From Maritalea mobilis (lineage in GTDB: Bacteria; Pseudomonadota; Alphaproteobacteria; Rhizobiales; Devosiaceae): a stretch of 64,000 bases of DNA. The position numbers and the translations under genes were made by a program. This document shows, one piece after another, positions 10,147 through 20,269 of the stretch. Under the pieces are notes generated by a model, which worked only from the letters and a program-made list of their open reading frames with translations, did no database searches and was not told the DNA's origin. Position 1 is the stretch's first letter; the number at the start of each line of letters is the position of its first letter. The stretch covers positions 372,001 through 436,000 of the forward strand of contig NZ_SNYR01000001.1 of NCBI RefSeq assembly GCF_004363175.1, in the 5' to 3' direction.

Positions 10147-12018
10147 ATGCTTGATACCTTTAAACGCTACTCGAACACATGGGTGGCTAAGATTCTGATG
10201 GCCCTTCTTATTTTGAGCTTTGGCTTGTTCGGTATCGCAAATGTCTTCACAAATCTAGGCTCCAGCTCGGTTGCCCGTGTAGGCAATCAGTCTATATCGG
10301 CTGTGGAATTTGATCGCGCTTACCGCCAGCAATTGAACAACATCACCCGCCAAACCGGCCGCCAGCCTTCACCTGAAGAAGCAATGGCGTTCGGCATTCC
10401 GGGTTCTGTGCTCAATCAATTGGCGTCAAATGCAGCGCTGGATCAAATGGTTGCCGACTATGGCATTGGCGCATCAGATGAAATGGTGTCTGAAATGATC
10501 GCGCAAGATCCAAACTTTGCGACCACGCTGGGCGTGTTCGACCGTGCGCAGTTCACTCAAATGCTGCGCCAGAACGGCTTCACCGAAAGCGAATATATCG
10601 ATGCGCAGGCTGAATCAGTGCAGCGCTCGCAAGTTATTCGTGGTCTGTTTGGCGGCGCAATGGCCCCTGCCACCATCTTGCAAATTTCAAATCGCGTTCA
10701 AAACGATACCCGCACAATCGATTATTTCACCATTTCGACCAATGTGCTGGACACAATTGAAGCGCCGACAGAAGAGCAGCTCACAACCTATCTTGAGCAA
10801 AACCAAGCTCAATATCGCGCTGAAGCAAAAAAGAAGATTGATGTTTTGGTGCTGACCCCAGAAAGCTTGGCCCGCTCATTGGAAGCAAGCGAAGAAGAAT
10901 TGCGCGCCGAATATGAAGCCGCAGGCGATCAACTCACAACGGCGGAAACACGCAACGTGACGCTATGGCGCCTGAATGACGATGCGCAAGCTGCAACACT
11001 TGTGCAGGGCATCGCACAAGGTCAGTCACTTGATCAAATCCTCGCGGTCAATAATTTCGGCATTTCCGCCACCCCATTGGGTCAAATCACGCGCGACCAA
11101 ATTGAAGATGAAGCAATCGCAATTGCCGCGTTTGATGGTGACAAAGGCTTGACCATTGCTGACGCCGCAACAGGCAAAGTTGCGGTGATGGTGCGCAATA
11201 TCGTGCCTGAAACACAATTGTCTTTCGAGGAAGCTCAGGAACAATTGCTGGCCCGCGTTAATGCTAAAAAGGCGCGTGATCAAATTCTCGATAAGATTGA
11301 CGAGATTGAAGAGCAACGCGCCACATTGCGCCCCATCAGTGAAATTGCTGCCGAAGTGGGCCTTGAAACGCAAACAATCGAAATCACCCAGTCTGGCGTT
11401 GGCTTGAATGAAGTGAATGACCTGCCAGCAGAAGGCCAAGAACGTTTACTCACCGCCATCAACAATGCCGAGCAAGATGCCTTGTTGCCAGCGGTGACCA
11501 TCGGTGCAAATGCCATGGCCTGGTTCGATTTGTTGGAAGAAACAACCGCACGCGACCTCACTTTGGAAGAAGTGCGTGAAGAGCTTGAAACCGCATGGCT
11601 AGAAACCCAACGCGCTCAAGCGCTGGCAGAAAAAGCGGATGCTTTGGTGGCACAAATCAATGATGGCACAGCCATCTTTGATGTTGCCTCTGAAGTTGGC
11701 CAGATCGCGCAACCTTCTCTGCCCCTCACCCGTCGCGGTGACGGCTCATTCATCACCGCAAATGTAGCGTCTGCTGCATTCTCTGGCGGTGAAGGCCATG
11801 CAGACGCGGTGCGCTTGTCAGACGGCACATATTTGGTGTTCCAGGTGACTGGCATCACCGCCGCTGAACCAAGCGACATTGAGCAAGATAATCTTATCGC
11901 ACTGTCTGACAGTGTTGCCGATGATCTTTACCAGCAATTCATCACCGCACGTCGGGATGATTTGGGCGTAAGCATCAACCAAGGCACACTCAACCAGATC
12001 CTGTCTCTCGACCAATAA
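10147..12018 (+). CDS. ppiD: Membrane-anchored periplasmic peptidyl-prolyl isomerase / foldase, PpiD-SurA type
   Basis: A 623-residue periplasmic chaperone anchored by one N-terminal span (about residues 12-34, WVAKILMALLILSFGLFGIA). A SurA-type N-terminal chaperone region follows (about 36-200, beginning SSVARVGNQSISAVEFDRAY). Next come a parvulin-like region and a long alpha-helical C-terminal part. A parvulin domain is inferred from length and family architecture; I could not confirm catalytic residues, and many PpiD proteins are inactive isomerases. It leads a run of genes ending with moeA and is only 14 bases ahead of trpE, so it probably shares the promoter. Confidence 0.85.
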   Translation: MLDTFKRYSNTWVAKILMALLILSFGLFGIANVFTNLGSSSVARVGNQSISAVEFDRAYRQQLNNITRQTGRQPSPEEAMAFGIPGSVLNQLASNAALDQMVADYGIGASDEMVSEMIAQDPNFATTLGVFDRAQFTQMLRQNGFTESEYIDAQAESVQRSQVIRGLFGGAMAPATILQISNRVQNDTRTIDYFTISTNVLDTIEAPTEEQLTTYLEQNQAQYRAEAKKKIDVLVLTPESLARSLEASEEELRAEYEAAGDQLTTAETRNVTLWRLNDDAQAATLVQGIAQGQSLDQILAVNNFGISATPLGQITRDQIEDEAIAIAAFDGDKGLTIADAATGKVAVMVRNIVPETQLSFEEAQEQLLARVNAKKARDQILDKIDEIEEQRATLRPISEIAAEVGLETQTIEITQSGVGLNEVNDLPAEGQERLLTAINNAEQDALLPAVTIGANAMAWFDLLEETTARDLTLEEVREELETAWLETQRAQALAEKADALVAQINDGTAIFDVASEVGQIAQPSLPLTRRGDGSFITANVASAAFSGGEGHADAVRLSDGTYLVFQVTGITAAEPSDIEQDNLIALSDSVADDLYQQFITARRDDLGVSINQGTLNQILSLDQ

Positions 12019-12032
12019 AGTAGGGCAAAAAA

Positions 12033-13541
12033 ATGCAAAATACTGACTATGCCGCCTTCGCTTCAATCTATGAAAAAGGCGGCAGTCAGATTATGTGGCG
12101 TCGCATCGTTGCGGATTTGGAAACCCCAATCGGCACCTACCTAAAGCTGGCGGCGGGACGTAAAAACACATTTTTGCTTGAATCTGTGCATGGTGGCGCC
12201 ACCCGTGGGCGCTATTCCATGATCGGCATGGAACCTGATTTGCTGTTCCGCATTGATCGCGGCCAAGCCACAATCAACCGCAATCCCAAATTCGCACCAG
12301 ACGACTTTGAACCCATGTCTGGCAAACCGTTGGATGCCTTGCGTGAGATTCTGGCTGAATCCGCGCTGGAAATCCCCATGGATTTGCCGCCAATGTCAGC
12401 CGGTATCTTCGGCTATCTCGGCTATGACATGGTACGCGAGATGGAAGATATTCCCGACACAAAAGACGATACAATCGGCGCGCCCGACGCGCTCCTGATG
12501 CGTCCGTCTATTCTCGCTGTCTTCGACACCATTAAAGACGAGCTTTATTTCGCCACCCCCGTGCGGCCACAAGATGATGTGAGCGCAAAAATGGCGTTTG
12601 AGGCGGCCAACACTCGGCTAGACGATGCAACACAGCGTCTAAACGAGCCTGTACAGCGCGGCGGCACCGAAGATCAAAGCGCGGAATTGGATTTCCAATC
12701 CAACACGTCACCAGAACAATTCAAAGAAATGGTGGCACAGGCGAAAGAATATATCGTTGCAGGCGATATTTTTCAGGTTGTGCTGTCCCAGCGGTTCACC
12801 GCAGACTTCACATTGCCACCTGTCGCCTTCTATCGCGCCTTGCGCCGCACCAATCCGTCACCCTACATGTATTTCCTCGACTTTGAAGGCTTCGCCATTG
12901 CTGGCTCTAGCCCGGAAATTCTTGTGCGTGTACAAGACGAAAAAGTCTCCATTCGCCCCATCGCAGGCACCCGCAAACGCGGTGCAACGCAAGAACGAGA
13001 CCGCGAATTGGCGGATGAGTTGTTGAACGACCCAAAAGAGCTGGCAGAACATTTGATGCTGCTCGATTTGGGCCGTAATGATGTGGGCCGCGTGGCTGAA
13101 ATCGGAACTGTAGAAGTCACCGACAGCTTCTTCCTCGAATATTATTCCCACGTCATGCACATTGTCTCGAACGTTGAAGGCAAGCTGAAAAAAGGCTTGG
13201 ACAATATCGATGCCCTATGCGGCGGCTTTCCAGCAGGCACCGTTTCCGGCGCGCCGAAAGTCCGCGCCATGGAAATTATCGACGAGCTGGAAAAACACCG
13301 CCGCGGCATCTATGCAGGCTGTGTTGGCTATTTCAGCGCCGATGGCTGGATGGACACCTGCATCGTCTTGCGTACCGCCGTCATCAAAGACGGCAAAATC
13401 CACGTACAGGCTGGCGCAGGCATTGTGGCAGACAGCGATCCAAAACTTGAACAGCTTGAATGTGAAAACAAAGCGCGTGCGCTGGTCAGCGCGGCTCACG
13501 AAGCCCTGCGCTATGCAGATGAAGCGGAGATCGGCCAATGA
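12033..13541 (+). CDS. trpE: Anthranilate synthase component I
   Basis: Converts chorismate to anthranilate using ammonia supplied by TrpG. The 502-residue protein has the N-terminal regulatory half with the LLES motif (tryptophan feedback site, in NTFLLESVHGG). The C-terminal chorismate-binding half shows RNPSPYMYFL-like RTNPSPYMYFLDFEGF, PIAGTRKRGATQERD, DLGRNDVGRVAEIGTV and CGGFPAGTVSGAPKVRAMEI. It begins 14 bases after ppiD, leaving no room for the leader-peptide attenuator known from some trpE genes. It overlaps trpG by 4 bases. Confidence 0.96.
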   Translation: MQNTDYAAFASIYEKGGSQIMWRRIVADLETPIGTYLKLAAGRKNTFLLESVHGGATRGRYSMIGMEPDLLFRIDRGQATINRNPKFAPDDFEPMSGKPLDALREILAESALEIPMDLPPMSAGIFGYLGYDMVREMEDIPDTKDDTIGAPDALLMRPSILAVFDTIKDELYFATPVRPQDDVSAKMAFEAANTRLDDATQRLNEPVQRGGTEDQSAELDFQSNTSPEQFKEMVAQAKEYIVAGDIFQVVLSQRFTADFTLPPVAFYRALRRTNPSPYMYFLDFEGFAIAGSSPEILVRVQDEKVSIRPIAGTRKRGATQERDRELADELLNDPKELAEHLMLLDLGRNDVGRVAEIGTVEVTDSFFLEYYSHVMHIVSNVEGKLKKGLDNIDALCGGFPAGTVSGAPKVRAMEIIDELEKHRRGIYAGCVGYFSADGWMDTCIVLRTAVIKDGKIHVQAGAGIVADSDPKLEQLECENKARALVSAAHEALRYADEAEIGQ

Positions 13542-14143
13542 GCAAGATTCTTGTGATCGATAACTATGACAGCTTCACCTACAATCTGGTGCATCTGATC
13601 GGCTCGGTTGACCCCAATATTGAAGTTTTCCGCAACGACAAAATCACTACCGACGAGATCGCGGAGAAGGCGCCAAAAGCCATCATTCTCTCACCAGGTC
13701 CCAAAACACCGAATGAGGCAGGCATCTGCCTTGAAGTTGTTGAACGGTTTGGTGGCGAAATTCCAATTTTCGGTGTTTGCCTTGGTCACCAGTCCATCGG
13801 CCAAGTTTTCGGCGCAGATGTGGTGCGTGCACCAAAACTGATGCACGGCAAGACCAGCAAGGTGCGTCACAATGGCGAAGGCCTGTTCAAGGGATTAAAC
13901 CAAGATGGCGTGGTGGCGACCAGATATCACTCCCTCACCCTTGACCCGGAAACCATTGGCGATAATCTTGAAGTCACCGCAAAATCAGACGATGGCATGA
14001 TAATGGCTGTAGCCCACAAAATCCTGCCCATTCATTCGGTGCAATTCCACCCGGAAAGCATCGCATCAGAAAGCGGTGCGCAAATGATCAGCAATTTCTT
14101 GGAAATTGCAGATGCGTTCAACAAGAGTGCCGAGCGAGGTTAA
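13538..14143 (+). CDS. trpG: Anthranilate synthase component II, glutamine amidotransferase
   Basis: Supplies ammonia to TrpE. This 201-residue class I amidotransferase has IDNYDSFTYNLVHLIG at the N-terminus, the nucleophile Cys in FGVCLGHQSIGQ (about residue 80), and the His-Glu of the triad in SVQFHPESIASESG. An ATGA overlap with trpE implies translational coupling. A dual role in folate synthesis (PabA) is possible in this family, but the position inside the trp cluster favours tryptophan. Confidence 0.95.
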   Translation: MSKILVIDNYDSFTYNLVHLIGSVDPNIEVFRNDKITTDEIAEKAPKAIILSPGPKTPNEAGICLEVVERFGGEIPIFGVCLGHQSIGQVFGADVVRAPKLMHGKTSKVRHNGEGLFKGLNQDGVVATRYHSLTLDPETIGDNLEVTAKSDDGMIMAVAHKILPIHSVQFHPESIASESGAQMISNFLEIADAFNKSAERG

Positions 14144-14144
14144 A

Positions 14145-15167
14145 ATGACGATTAAACCCATTTTGAACAAACTTGCTGATGCTCAAGATTTGACCATGGA
14201 TGAAATGCGCCAAGCGATGAATGTCATCATGTCCGGCGATGCAACCCCGTCCCAAATCGGCGCCTTTCTGATGGGCCTCCGGGTCAAAGGCGAAACCGTG
14301 GAAGAAATCGCGGGTGCTGTGTCGATCCTCAGGGAAAAAATGACCCGCGTGGACGCGCCCGAAAACGCCATTGATATCGTCGGCACTGGCGGCGATGGCG
14401 TGGGCACCTACAATATTTCGACCGCCGCCTCAATCATCGTGGCCGCCAGCGGCACGCCTGTGGCAAAACACGGCAACAAGGCCCTCTCCTCACGCTCTGG
14501 CAGCTCAGAGGCGCTGCAAATGCTTGGTGTGGAGCTTGATCTTAAAGCCAACCAGATTGGCGATTGCATCAAGCAAGCGGGCATTGGCTTTATGTTCGCC
14601 CCAAACCACCATGCCGCCATGCGTTTTGTTGGCCCATCACGCCAAGAAATGGGCGTGCGCACGCTGTTCAACATTTTGGGTCCGCAATCTAACCCCGCTG
14701 GCGTAAAGCAATATCTGCTTGGCGTTTATGACAAACAATGGGTGCGTCCGGTTGCCGATGCATTGCTGAAAAACGGCGCCACTTCTGCTTGGGTCGTGCA
14801 TGGCAGCGATGGCCTAGACGAACTCACCACAACGGGCCACTCCTACGTGGCCGAAATCAAAGATGGCAAGGTGCGTGAATTTGAGGTCAGCCCAGAAGAT
14901 GGCGGCCTGCCTGTCGCTGATCTCAATGATTTGTTGGGTGGCACACCAGAAGAAAATGCCGAAGCCATGCGCAAATTGTTCGATGGTGAAAAATCCGCCT
15001 ATCGCGACATTGCCCTATTCAACGCCGCCGCCGCCTTTATTGTGACCGGACAAGCTTCTGATCTGAAAGCTGGCGTGGCACTTGCTGCAGAATTAGTCGA
15101 TAGCGGTAAGGTCAAAGAAAAATTGGCCGAGCTGGTCAAAGTGTCAAACGGAGTGGCGCAATCGTGA
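14145..15167 (+). CDS. trpD: Anthranilate phosphoribosyltransferase
   Basis: Transfers phosphoribose from PRPP to anthranilate. The 340-residue form starts [16 protein letters not shown] at 14145, one base after the trpG stop, with GCGAGG upstream; an in-frame ATG at 14106 would lie inside trpG. Family motifs are [17 protein letters not shown] (pyrophosphate/Mg site), [17 protein letters not shown], and the anthranilate-binding segment [12 protein letters not shown]. It overlaps trpC by 4 bases. Confidence 0.96.
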   Translation: MTIKPILNKLADAQDLTMDEMRQAMNVIMSGDATPSQIGAFLMGLRVKGETVEEIAGAVSILREKMTRVDAPENAIDIVGTGGDGVGTYNISTAASIIVAASGTPVAKHGNKALSSRSGSSEALQMLGVELDLKANQIGDCIKQAGIGFMFAPNHHAAMRFVGPSRQEMGVRTLFNILGPQSNPAGVKQYLLGVYDKQWVRPVADALLKNGATSAWVVHGSDGLDELTTTGHSYVAEIKDGKVREFEVSPEDGGLPVADLNDLLGGTPEENAEAMRKLFDGEKSAYRDIALFNAAAAFIVTGQASDLKAGVALAAELVDSGKVKEKLAELVKVSNGVAQS

Positions 15168-15967
15168 GCGTAGATATTCTTAAAAAAATCGAACTCTATA
15201 AGCGCGAAGAAATTGCCGCCGCTGAAGCACAAACATCGCTTGCCGACATCGAGGCCATCGCGAAGATGCAATCTGCGCCTCGCGGCTTTCTTTCTGCGCT
15301 CAAAGCCAAAAAACAAGCCAATGAAATCGGCCTGATTGCAGAAATCAAAAAAGCTAGCCCTTCCAAGGGCTTGATCCGAGAAGATTTCAACCCACCAGCG
15401 CACGCCGAAGCCTATAAAGCTGGCGGTGCCGCGTGCCTGTCGATCTTGACTGACACGCCTTCATTTCAAGGCTCACCAGACTTCATGATTGAAGCCCGCG
15501 CAGCGGTTGATCTACCCGTATTGCGCAAAGACTTTATGTTTGAGCCCTATCAGATTGCCGAAGCCCGCGCATGGGGCGCCGACTGCATCCTGATCATCAT
15601 GGCCGCACTCAATGACGATGATGCGTTGCGCCTAACTGAAGAAGCCCTCGATTGGGGCATGGACGCGCTAATTGAAGTGCACGACGCTGAAGAGCTGGAC
15701 CGCGCGCTCAAGCTGCCTTCCAAATTTATCGGCATCAACAACCGCAATTTGCGCACCTTCGAAACCACTTTGGACACCACCATCGAACTGGCCAAAAATG
15801 TGCCGGACGATTGCTTGCTGGTCAGCGAAAGTGGCATCTTCACCCACGCAGATGTGCAAATGTTGGGCGAGAAAGCCAATGTCAGCACTTTCTTGGTGGG
15901 CGAAAGCCTGATGCGCCACGATGATGTGGAAGCAGCCACGCGCGCCCTGCTGACCGGAGCACAATAA
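15164..15967 (+). CDS. trpC: Indole-3-glycerol phosphate synthase
   Basis: Fourth step of tryptophan synthesis, a (beta/alpha)8 barrel of 267 residues. Motifs are [16 protein letters not shown] (substrate-binding Lys and Ser), [12 protein letters not shown], and the late segments [11 protein letters not shown] and LVSESGI. It uses a GTG start overlapping the trpD stop by 4 bases (GTGA). No PRAI domain is fused, so trpF must be elsewhere. A TAATG junction couples it to moaC. Confidence 0.96.
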   Translation: MSVDILKKIELYKREEIAAAEAQTSLADIEAIAKMQSAPRGFLSALKAKKQANEIGLIAEIKKASPSKGLIREDFNPPAHAEAYKAGGAACLSILTDTPSFQGSPDFMIEARAAVDLPVLRKDFMFEPYQIAEARAWGADCILIIMAALNDDDALRLTEEALDWGMDALIEVHDAEELDRALKLPSKFIGINNRNLRTFETTLDTTIELAKNVPDDCLLVSESGIFTHADVQMLGEKANVSTFLVGESLMRHDDVEAATRALLTGAQ

Positions 15968-16449
15968 TGGCCAAAGATCGCCTCACGCACTTAAATGAGC
16001 AAGGCGAGGCCAATATGGTCGATGTGAGCGGCAAAGCCCCCACCAAGCGGATCGCAACCGCCCAATCTTCTATCACCATGGCACAAGCTGCATTTGATGC
16101 AGTCAATCAAGGCGATCTGAAAAAAGGCGATGCCCTCGGCACTGCCCGTTTGGCGGGCATAATGGCCGCGAAGAAAACATCAGACCTGATCCCGCTCTGC
16201 CATCCGCTTATGCTCAATAAGGTCGAGGTGGAGATCACCCCCGCTGAAAACGCACCACGGTTCGACATCAAAGCCACCGTGTCGGTTGAAGGCAAAACTG
16301 GGGTAGAAATGGAAGCGCTCACGGCAGCCAGCATTGCCGCCCTCACTCTTTACGATATGGCTAAAGCACTCGACAAATCCATGGTGATCGGCCCAACCGA
16401 ATTGGTGGCCAAAAGTGGCGGCAAATCCGGCGACTATCAACGGAGCTGA
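15967..16449 (+). CDS. moaC: Cyclic pyranopterin monophosphate synthase
   Basis: Second enzyme of molybdenum cofactor synthesis, forming cPMP from the MoaA product. The 160-residue protein opens [20 protein letters not shown] and contains the conserved IPLCHPLML segment and [14 protein letters not shown]. The start overlaps the trpC stop by one base. Placement of moaC and moeA after trpC is a recurrent alphaproteobacterial arrangement. Confidence 0.96.
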   Translation: MAKDRLTHLNEQGEANMVDVSGKAPTKRIATAQSSITMAQAAFDAVNQGDLKKGDALGTARLAGIMAAKKTSDLIPLCHPLMLNKVEVEITPAENAPRFDIKATVSVEGKTGVEMEALTAASIAALTLYDMAKALDKSMVIGPTELVAKSGGKSGDYQRS

Positions 16450-16450
16450 C

Positions 16451-17674
16451 ATGCAAAATCTCAAGCCTGTGGATGAGGCCCTCGCTGATATCCTGAAGCG
16501 CGTTTCCCCAACAACATCTGAAAAGATCAATCTGAGCGATGCACTAGATCGTACGCTTGCCGAACCAGTGATCGCCCTCACCAGCCAGCCGCCGTTTAAT
16601 GGCTCCGCCATGGACGGCTATGCCCTCAAATCGACTGACGGACAAAGCGGTACAAAGCTCAAAAATATCGGCATCGCCGCCGCAGGCACGCCATTCACGC
16701 GTCCGCTGCAGTCCGGAGAATGCGCCCGCATCTATACTGGTGGCGAATTGCCCAAAGGCACAGACAGCGTCATCATGCAGGAAAAAGTGACCGTCGACGG
16801 TGATATGATCACCCTGAATGATGATGTGCAGGAAGGGCAAAATGTCCGCTGGAAAGGCAATGATTTTGCAAAAGACCAAACCATCGTTTTTCCCGGCAAG
16901 TGCCTCAATCCATTCGATCTGTCACTGATTGCCGCCGCGGGTCATCCGCACGTGCATGTCTATCAAAAGCCACGCGTCCACCTGCTCGCGACAGGCGACG
17001 AGTTGGTGCAGCCAGGTCAACCGCTTGAACCAGGCCAAATCTATGCTTCCAACGGCTTCGGCCTCACGCCGCTGTTCGAACAAGCTGGCGCAACGGTAAA
17101 AGATTTCGGCGTCGCCATTGATGAACAAGACAAGCTCGAAACCAAATTGCGCGAAGCCTTAAAAGATGAGCCGGAAATTCTAGTCACTACTGGCGGTGCA
17201 AGCGTTGGCGACAAAGACTATATGCTGCCCGCGCTCAAAGCCATCGGCGCAGAACTCGATTTCTGGCGCATCGCTGTGCGCCCGGGCAAACCGCTCATGT
17301 TTGGCAAATTAGGGAAAACCCTAATTTTTGGCCTTCCCGGCAATCCAGTCTCTGCTTTGGTCACCGCCACCGTTTTTGTGCAACCTGCACTTCGCGCATT
17401 TCTAGGCCAAAACCCGGAAGCGCCACTGATCACATTGCCGTTAAGTGCTGAACTGCCAAAGAATGGCCCACGCCAATTCTACCGACGTGCACGCCTCGTC
17501 AAAGATGAAGGCCAATTGTCAGTCGACCCGATTGCGCAAACGGATAGTGCCCATCTCTCCTCGATGAGCCAATGCGACGGATTTATTGTGCAAGCAGCAT
17601 TCGCTGACACTCAGGAAAGCGGAAGTCTTGTGCAGTTTCTACCCATGCCATGGGCAATGCGTTCGCTTGCTTAG
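16451..17674 (+). CDS. moeA: Molybdopterin molybdenumtransferase MoeA
   Basis: Inserts molybdate into adenylylated molybdopterin. The 407-residue form begins MQNLKPVDEALADILK one base after moaC, with CGGAG upstream; the in-frame ATG at 16415 would lie inside moaC. Recognisable parts are PPFNGSAMDGYALK, IYTGGELPKGTDSVIMQEKV, LLATGDELVQPG, TTGGASVGDKDYM and VRPGKPLMFGKLG...GLPGNPVSALVT. It ends in a 4-base overlap with the converging diguanylate cyclase gene. In other Rhizobiales lexA usually follows directly; here it lies 5.9 kb away. Confidence 0.96.
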   Translation: MQNLKPVDEALADILKRVSPTTSEKINLSDALDRTLAEPVIALTSQPPFNGSAMDGYALKSTDGQSGTKLKNIGIAAAGTPFTRPLQSGECARIYTGGELPKGTDSVIMQEKVTVDGDMITLNDDVQEGQNVRWKGNDFAKDQTIVFPGKCLNPFDLSLIAAAGHPHVHVYQKPRVHLLATGDELVQPGQPLEPGQIYASNGFGLTPLFEQAGATVKDFGVAIDEQDKLETKLREALKDEPEILVTTGGASVGDKDYMLPALKAIGAELDFWRIAVRPGKPLMFGKLGKTLIFGLPGNPVSALVTATVFVQPALRAFLGQNPEAPLITLPLSAELPKNGPRQFYRRARLVKDEGQLSVDPIAQTDSAHLSSMSQCDGFIVQAAFADTQESGSLVQFLPMPWAMRSLA

Positions 17675-19140
17675 CTTTGCTTCACCAAACCCAGCTTGAC
17701 TGAAGGTTTCACTTCATCTGCTCTAATCGCTCGACCACGCCCAAGCTCTTTGGCGCGATAAAGGGCTTGGTCTGCACTACGGATCACCATGTCCGCAGTT
17801 TTCCCATCATCTGGCCACCACGCCACACCAACACTTGCGCCGACATAAAGCTCATGATCTTCAAATGAAATTTCCTGACAAATCTGCTCAATGATATTGT
17901 CGCACAACAGCATGATTTGGTCTTTTTCAACCACACCGCACAGCAGCGCAATAAATTCGTCACCACCAAGTCTTGCCACAAGGCCACGATCACCAATCGC
18001 AGTCTCAATGCGCTGGGCCACAATCCGCAAAACTTCATCGCCAGCCTGGTGTCCATACGTGTCATTCACCGGTTTAAAGCGATCCAAATCGATACAGAGC
18101 ACCGCACATTTACCCATGCGATCCTCGCCAATTTCAGCCTGCAACCGCCGGTCAAACAGCGCCCGGTTCGACAATCCGGTCAAACTATCATGCTCCGCCA
18201 AAAAGCGATTGCGCGCTTCCGCTTGGCGCGTGCGATAGACAAGCCGTGCATAAGCAATGGTAATGCCCAACATCACCAGCGAAATCGTCGCCAGCATCGC
18301 ACCAAGAGCCGGCATAGAATTTTTCCAAATGCCATCTGAAGGCAGGCTAGAAATCCAGCTCACATAAATGGCAGGGCCAACCCGGCTAGAACTATAGGCA
18401 ATCGCCTTTTCCATATTCGCTGGCGCGTTAGACGAAATTGCCAAGCCATTTAGTTCAATCTCTGTCGAATATTCAGCGATACGTTCTGGCGTAAATTTAC
18501 GAAATGCTACCAGCACTTGTGGCGATCCATCGGGCAAGGTGAGCTCCCCGTCCGGCACCACCGCCTGCGCAACGGCAATGCCATAGATCCCATCGATTTT
18601 GCGCAAGTCAGATACAAAAAGCGGGGTTTCACCATTTACAGGATTGCCGTCGAACCAAAACTCGCCGCCCTCACCTGAACGCAATTCGAAATAGCTCATT
18701 TGCGCTTTCGCCACCAAATCTCTGGTCTGCGATAAAAACGATTCCGCCCGCACACTGGTCACAAACTTTTTGCCATCCGCGTGTAAACGCAAGGAAAAAT
18801 CAGTTGCGACCAAAGCCGACCGATCAATGCCATATTCATTCGGAAACCAGCCCAACAAAGCATCTTCGAAAAACGACATGTCTAGTTCTTCGCCTGTAGC
18901 GGCCACGGTTTCATCCCACCACGCCACTTCTGAAAGGCGCTGTGCAACATCGTGCACCTCTCGGTCGATAAGGTTCGTCACCGCCCGCTTGTCTGCGGCA
19001 AGTTTTAACTCATTGGCCGCTTTGCTCGACACATTCAGCACGAACAGGCTGGAAATAACAAACGCGATCACCAAAATGATAAAGGCAGAAAAAATTGCAC
19101 CTACGGAAAAAACAATGCGGCTTGGGCGTCTCGGTGTCAC
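17671..19140 (-). CDS. CHASE4-GGDEF membrane diguanylate cyclase
   Basis: A 489-residue sensor enzyme predicted to make cyclic di-GMP. There is one N-terminal span (about 10-34), an extracytoplasmic CHASE4-type sensor (about 55-235; typical opening LIDREVHDVAQRLSEVAWWD), a second span (about 277-298), and a GGDEF domain (about 312-480). The GGDEF signature is intact at 392-396 (RLGGDEFIALL), with HDSLTGLSNRALF and IDLDRFKPVND before it. The RxxD product-inhibition site is absent: the two positions are Gly (AIGDRGLVARLGG). The gene is convergent with moeA, overlapping it by 4 bases, and divergent from sitA. The signal sensed is unknown. Confidence 0.9.
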   Translation of the reverse strand: MTPRRPSRIVFSVGAIFSAFIILVIAFVISSLFVLNVSSKAANELKLAADKRAVTNLIDREVHDVAQRLSEVAWWDETVAATGEELDMSFFEDALLGWFPNEYGIDRSALVATDFSLRLHADGKKFVTSVRAESFLSQTRDLVAKAQMSYFELRSGEGGEFWFDGNPVNGETPLFVSDLRKIDGIYGIAVAQAVVPDGELTLPDGSPQVLVAFRKFTPERIAEYSTEIELNGLAISSNAPANMEKAIAYSSSRVGPAIYVSWISSLPSDGIWKNSMPALGAMLATISLVMLGITIAYARLVYRTRQAEARNRFLAEHDSLTGLSNRALFDRRLQAEIGEDRMGKCAVLCIDLDRFKPVNDTYGHQAGDEVLRIVAQRIETAIGDRGLVARLGGDEFIALLCGVVEKDQIMLLCDNIIEQICQEISFEDHELYVGASVGVAWWPDDGKTADMVIRSADQALYRAKELGRGRAIRADEVKPSVKLGLVKQS

Positions 19141-19311
19141 GCGAACCTCTGAGAAAAATTGAATATGTCCCCATATTCGCCTCAGCTCTTTGCATTTGCA
19201 TTAACGCGACCAACTGAATGATTGCAGGGTTAACAGAGCGCAAAAACACTCATTCCTGTTTTCAATACCCCAACAATTTCAGATAATTTTATAATTTACA
19301 AAATTGCTAGT

Positions 19312-19332
19312 TGCGAACGCTTCTCAATTGCA
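19312..19332. promoter_or_regulatory. Possible metal-regulator (Mur/Fur-like) site upstream of sitA
   Basis: TGC...GCA half-elements 21 bases apart (outer TGC at 19312-19314 and GCA at 19330-19332, with GAA and AATT inside) form a weak imperfect palindrome 47 bases before the sitA ATG. Rhizobial sit operons are controlled by the manganese regulator Mur at TGCAAAT-type palindromes. The match is partial and no promoter hexamers are convincing. Confidence 0.22.
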
Positions 19333-19378
19333 TTATAGCTTGATTAAAGACCAAATATCCAAATGAGAGTCGCACAAA

Positions 19379-20269
19379 ATGCATTCCTTGCTAAAAGTTT
19401 TGACCACCCTCGCCGTCACTGCCAGCATGACGTTGGGCGCGCACGCCCAAGACAAATTCAAAGCTGTGACCACATTTACCGTTATCGCCGACATGGCAAA
19501 AAACGTGGCTGGCGACACAGCAGAAGTTGTGTCCATCACCAAGCCGGGCGCGGAAATCCATAACTATCAGCCTACACCGAAAGACATCATCAAAGCGCAA
19601 GATGCGGATCTGGTCATTTGGAACGGCCTGAACTTGGAACTTTGGTTCGAGCAATTTTTCGAAAACCTACGCGATGTTCCAAGCGTGGTGGTGACTGACG
19701 GCATTGAGCCGATGGGCATTGCCTCCGGCCCCTATTCCGGCAAGCCAAACCCACATGCGTGGATGTCGCCAACGGACGCGAAAATCTATGTCGACAATAT
19801 CGCCAAAGCTTTTGCGGAACATGACCCGGATAATGCAGCCATTTACCTTGAAAACGCTGAGAATTACAAAGCGGAAATCGACAGTGTCATTGCCCCCATC
19901 CGTGAAAAGCTGAACGCAATTCCGGAGAATGAGCGCTGGTTGGTCACATCCGAAGGTGCCTTTAGCTATCTCGCGCGCGACTTTGGCATGAAAGAACTGT
20001 ATCTATGGCCAATCAATGCTGACCAGCAAGGCACACCACAGCAGGTGCGCGCCGTGATTGACAATGTACGCGAAAACAATATCCGCGCTGTCTTTTCCGA
20101 AAGCACCGTGTCAGATGCCCCTGCCAAACAAGTAGAGCGCGAAACTGACGCAAAATATGGCGGCATCCTTTACGTAGATTCATTGACTGATCAGGGCGGC
20201 GAAGTCCCAACCTATCTGGATTTGCTGCGCGTCACCACCAGCACTATTGCTGAAGGTCTTTCCCAATGA
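19379..20269 (+). CDS. sitA: Mn/Fe ABC importer, periplasmic metal-binding protein
   Basis: Cluster A-I (TroA/PsaA/SitA/YfeA) solute-binding protein of 296 residues with a signal peptide cleaved near residue 24 (AHAQ-DKF). Predicted metal ligands are H61 ([11 protein letters not shown]), H126 ([10 protein letters not shown]), E192 ([10 protein letters not shown]) and D267 (YVDSLTD). A Glu at the third position and absence of a His-rich loop point to manganese/iron rather than zinc. It overlaps the ATPase gene by 4 bases, and sitABCD form one operon. Homologues are also named mntC or yfeA. Confidence 0.9.
   Translation: MHSLLKVLTTLAVTASMTLGAHAQDKFKAVTTFTVIADMAKNVAGDTAEVVSITKPGAEIHNYQPTPKDIIKAQDADLVIWNGLNLELWFEQFFENLRDVPSVVVTDGIEPMGIASGPYSGKPNPHAWMSPTDAKIYVDNIAKAFAEHDPDNAAIYLENAENYKAEIDSVIAPIREKLNAIPENERWLVTSEGAFSYLARDFGMKELYLWPINADQQGTPQQVRAVIDNVRENNIRAVFSESTVSDAPAKQVERETDAKYGGILYVDSLTDQGGEVPTYLDLLRVTTSTIAEGLSQ

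Noticed and set aside
11900-12050. trp attenuator or leader peptide before trpE
   Set aside because: Only 14 bases separate ppiD and trpE, with no Trp-rich leader frame or terminator/antiterminator pair.
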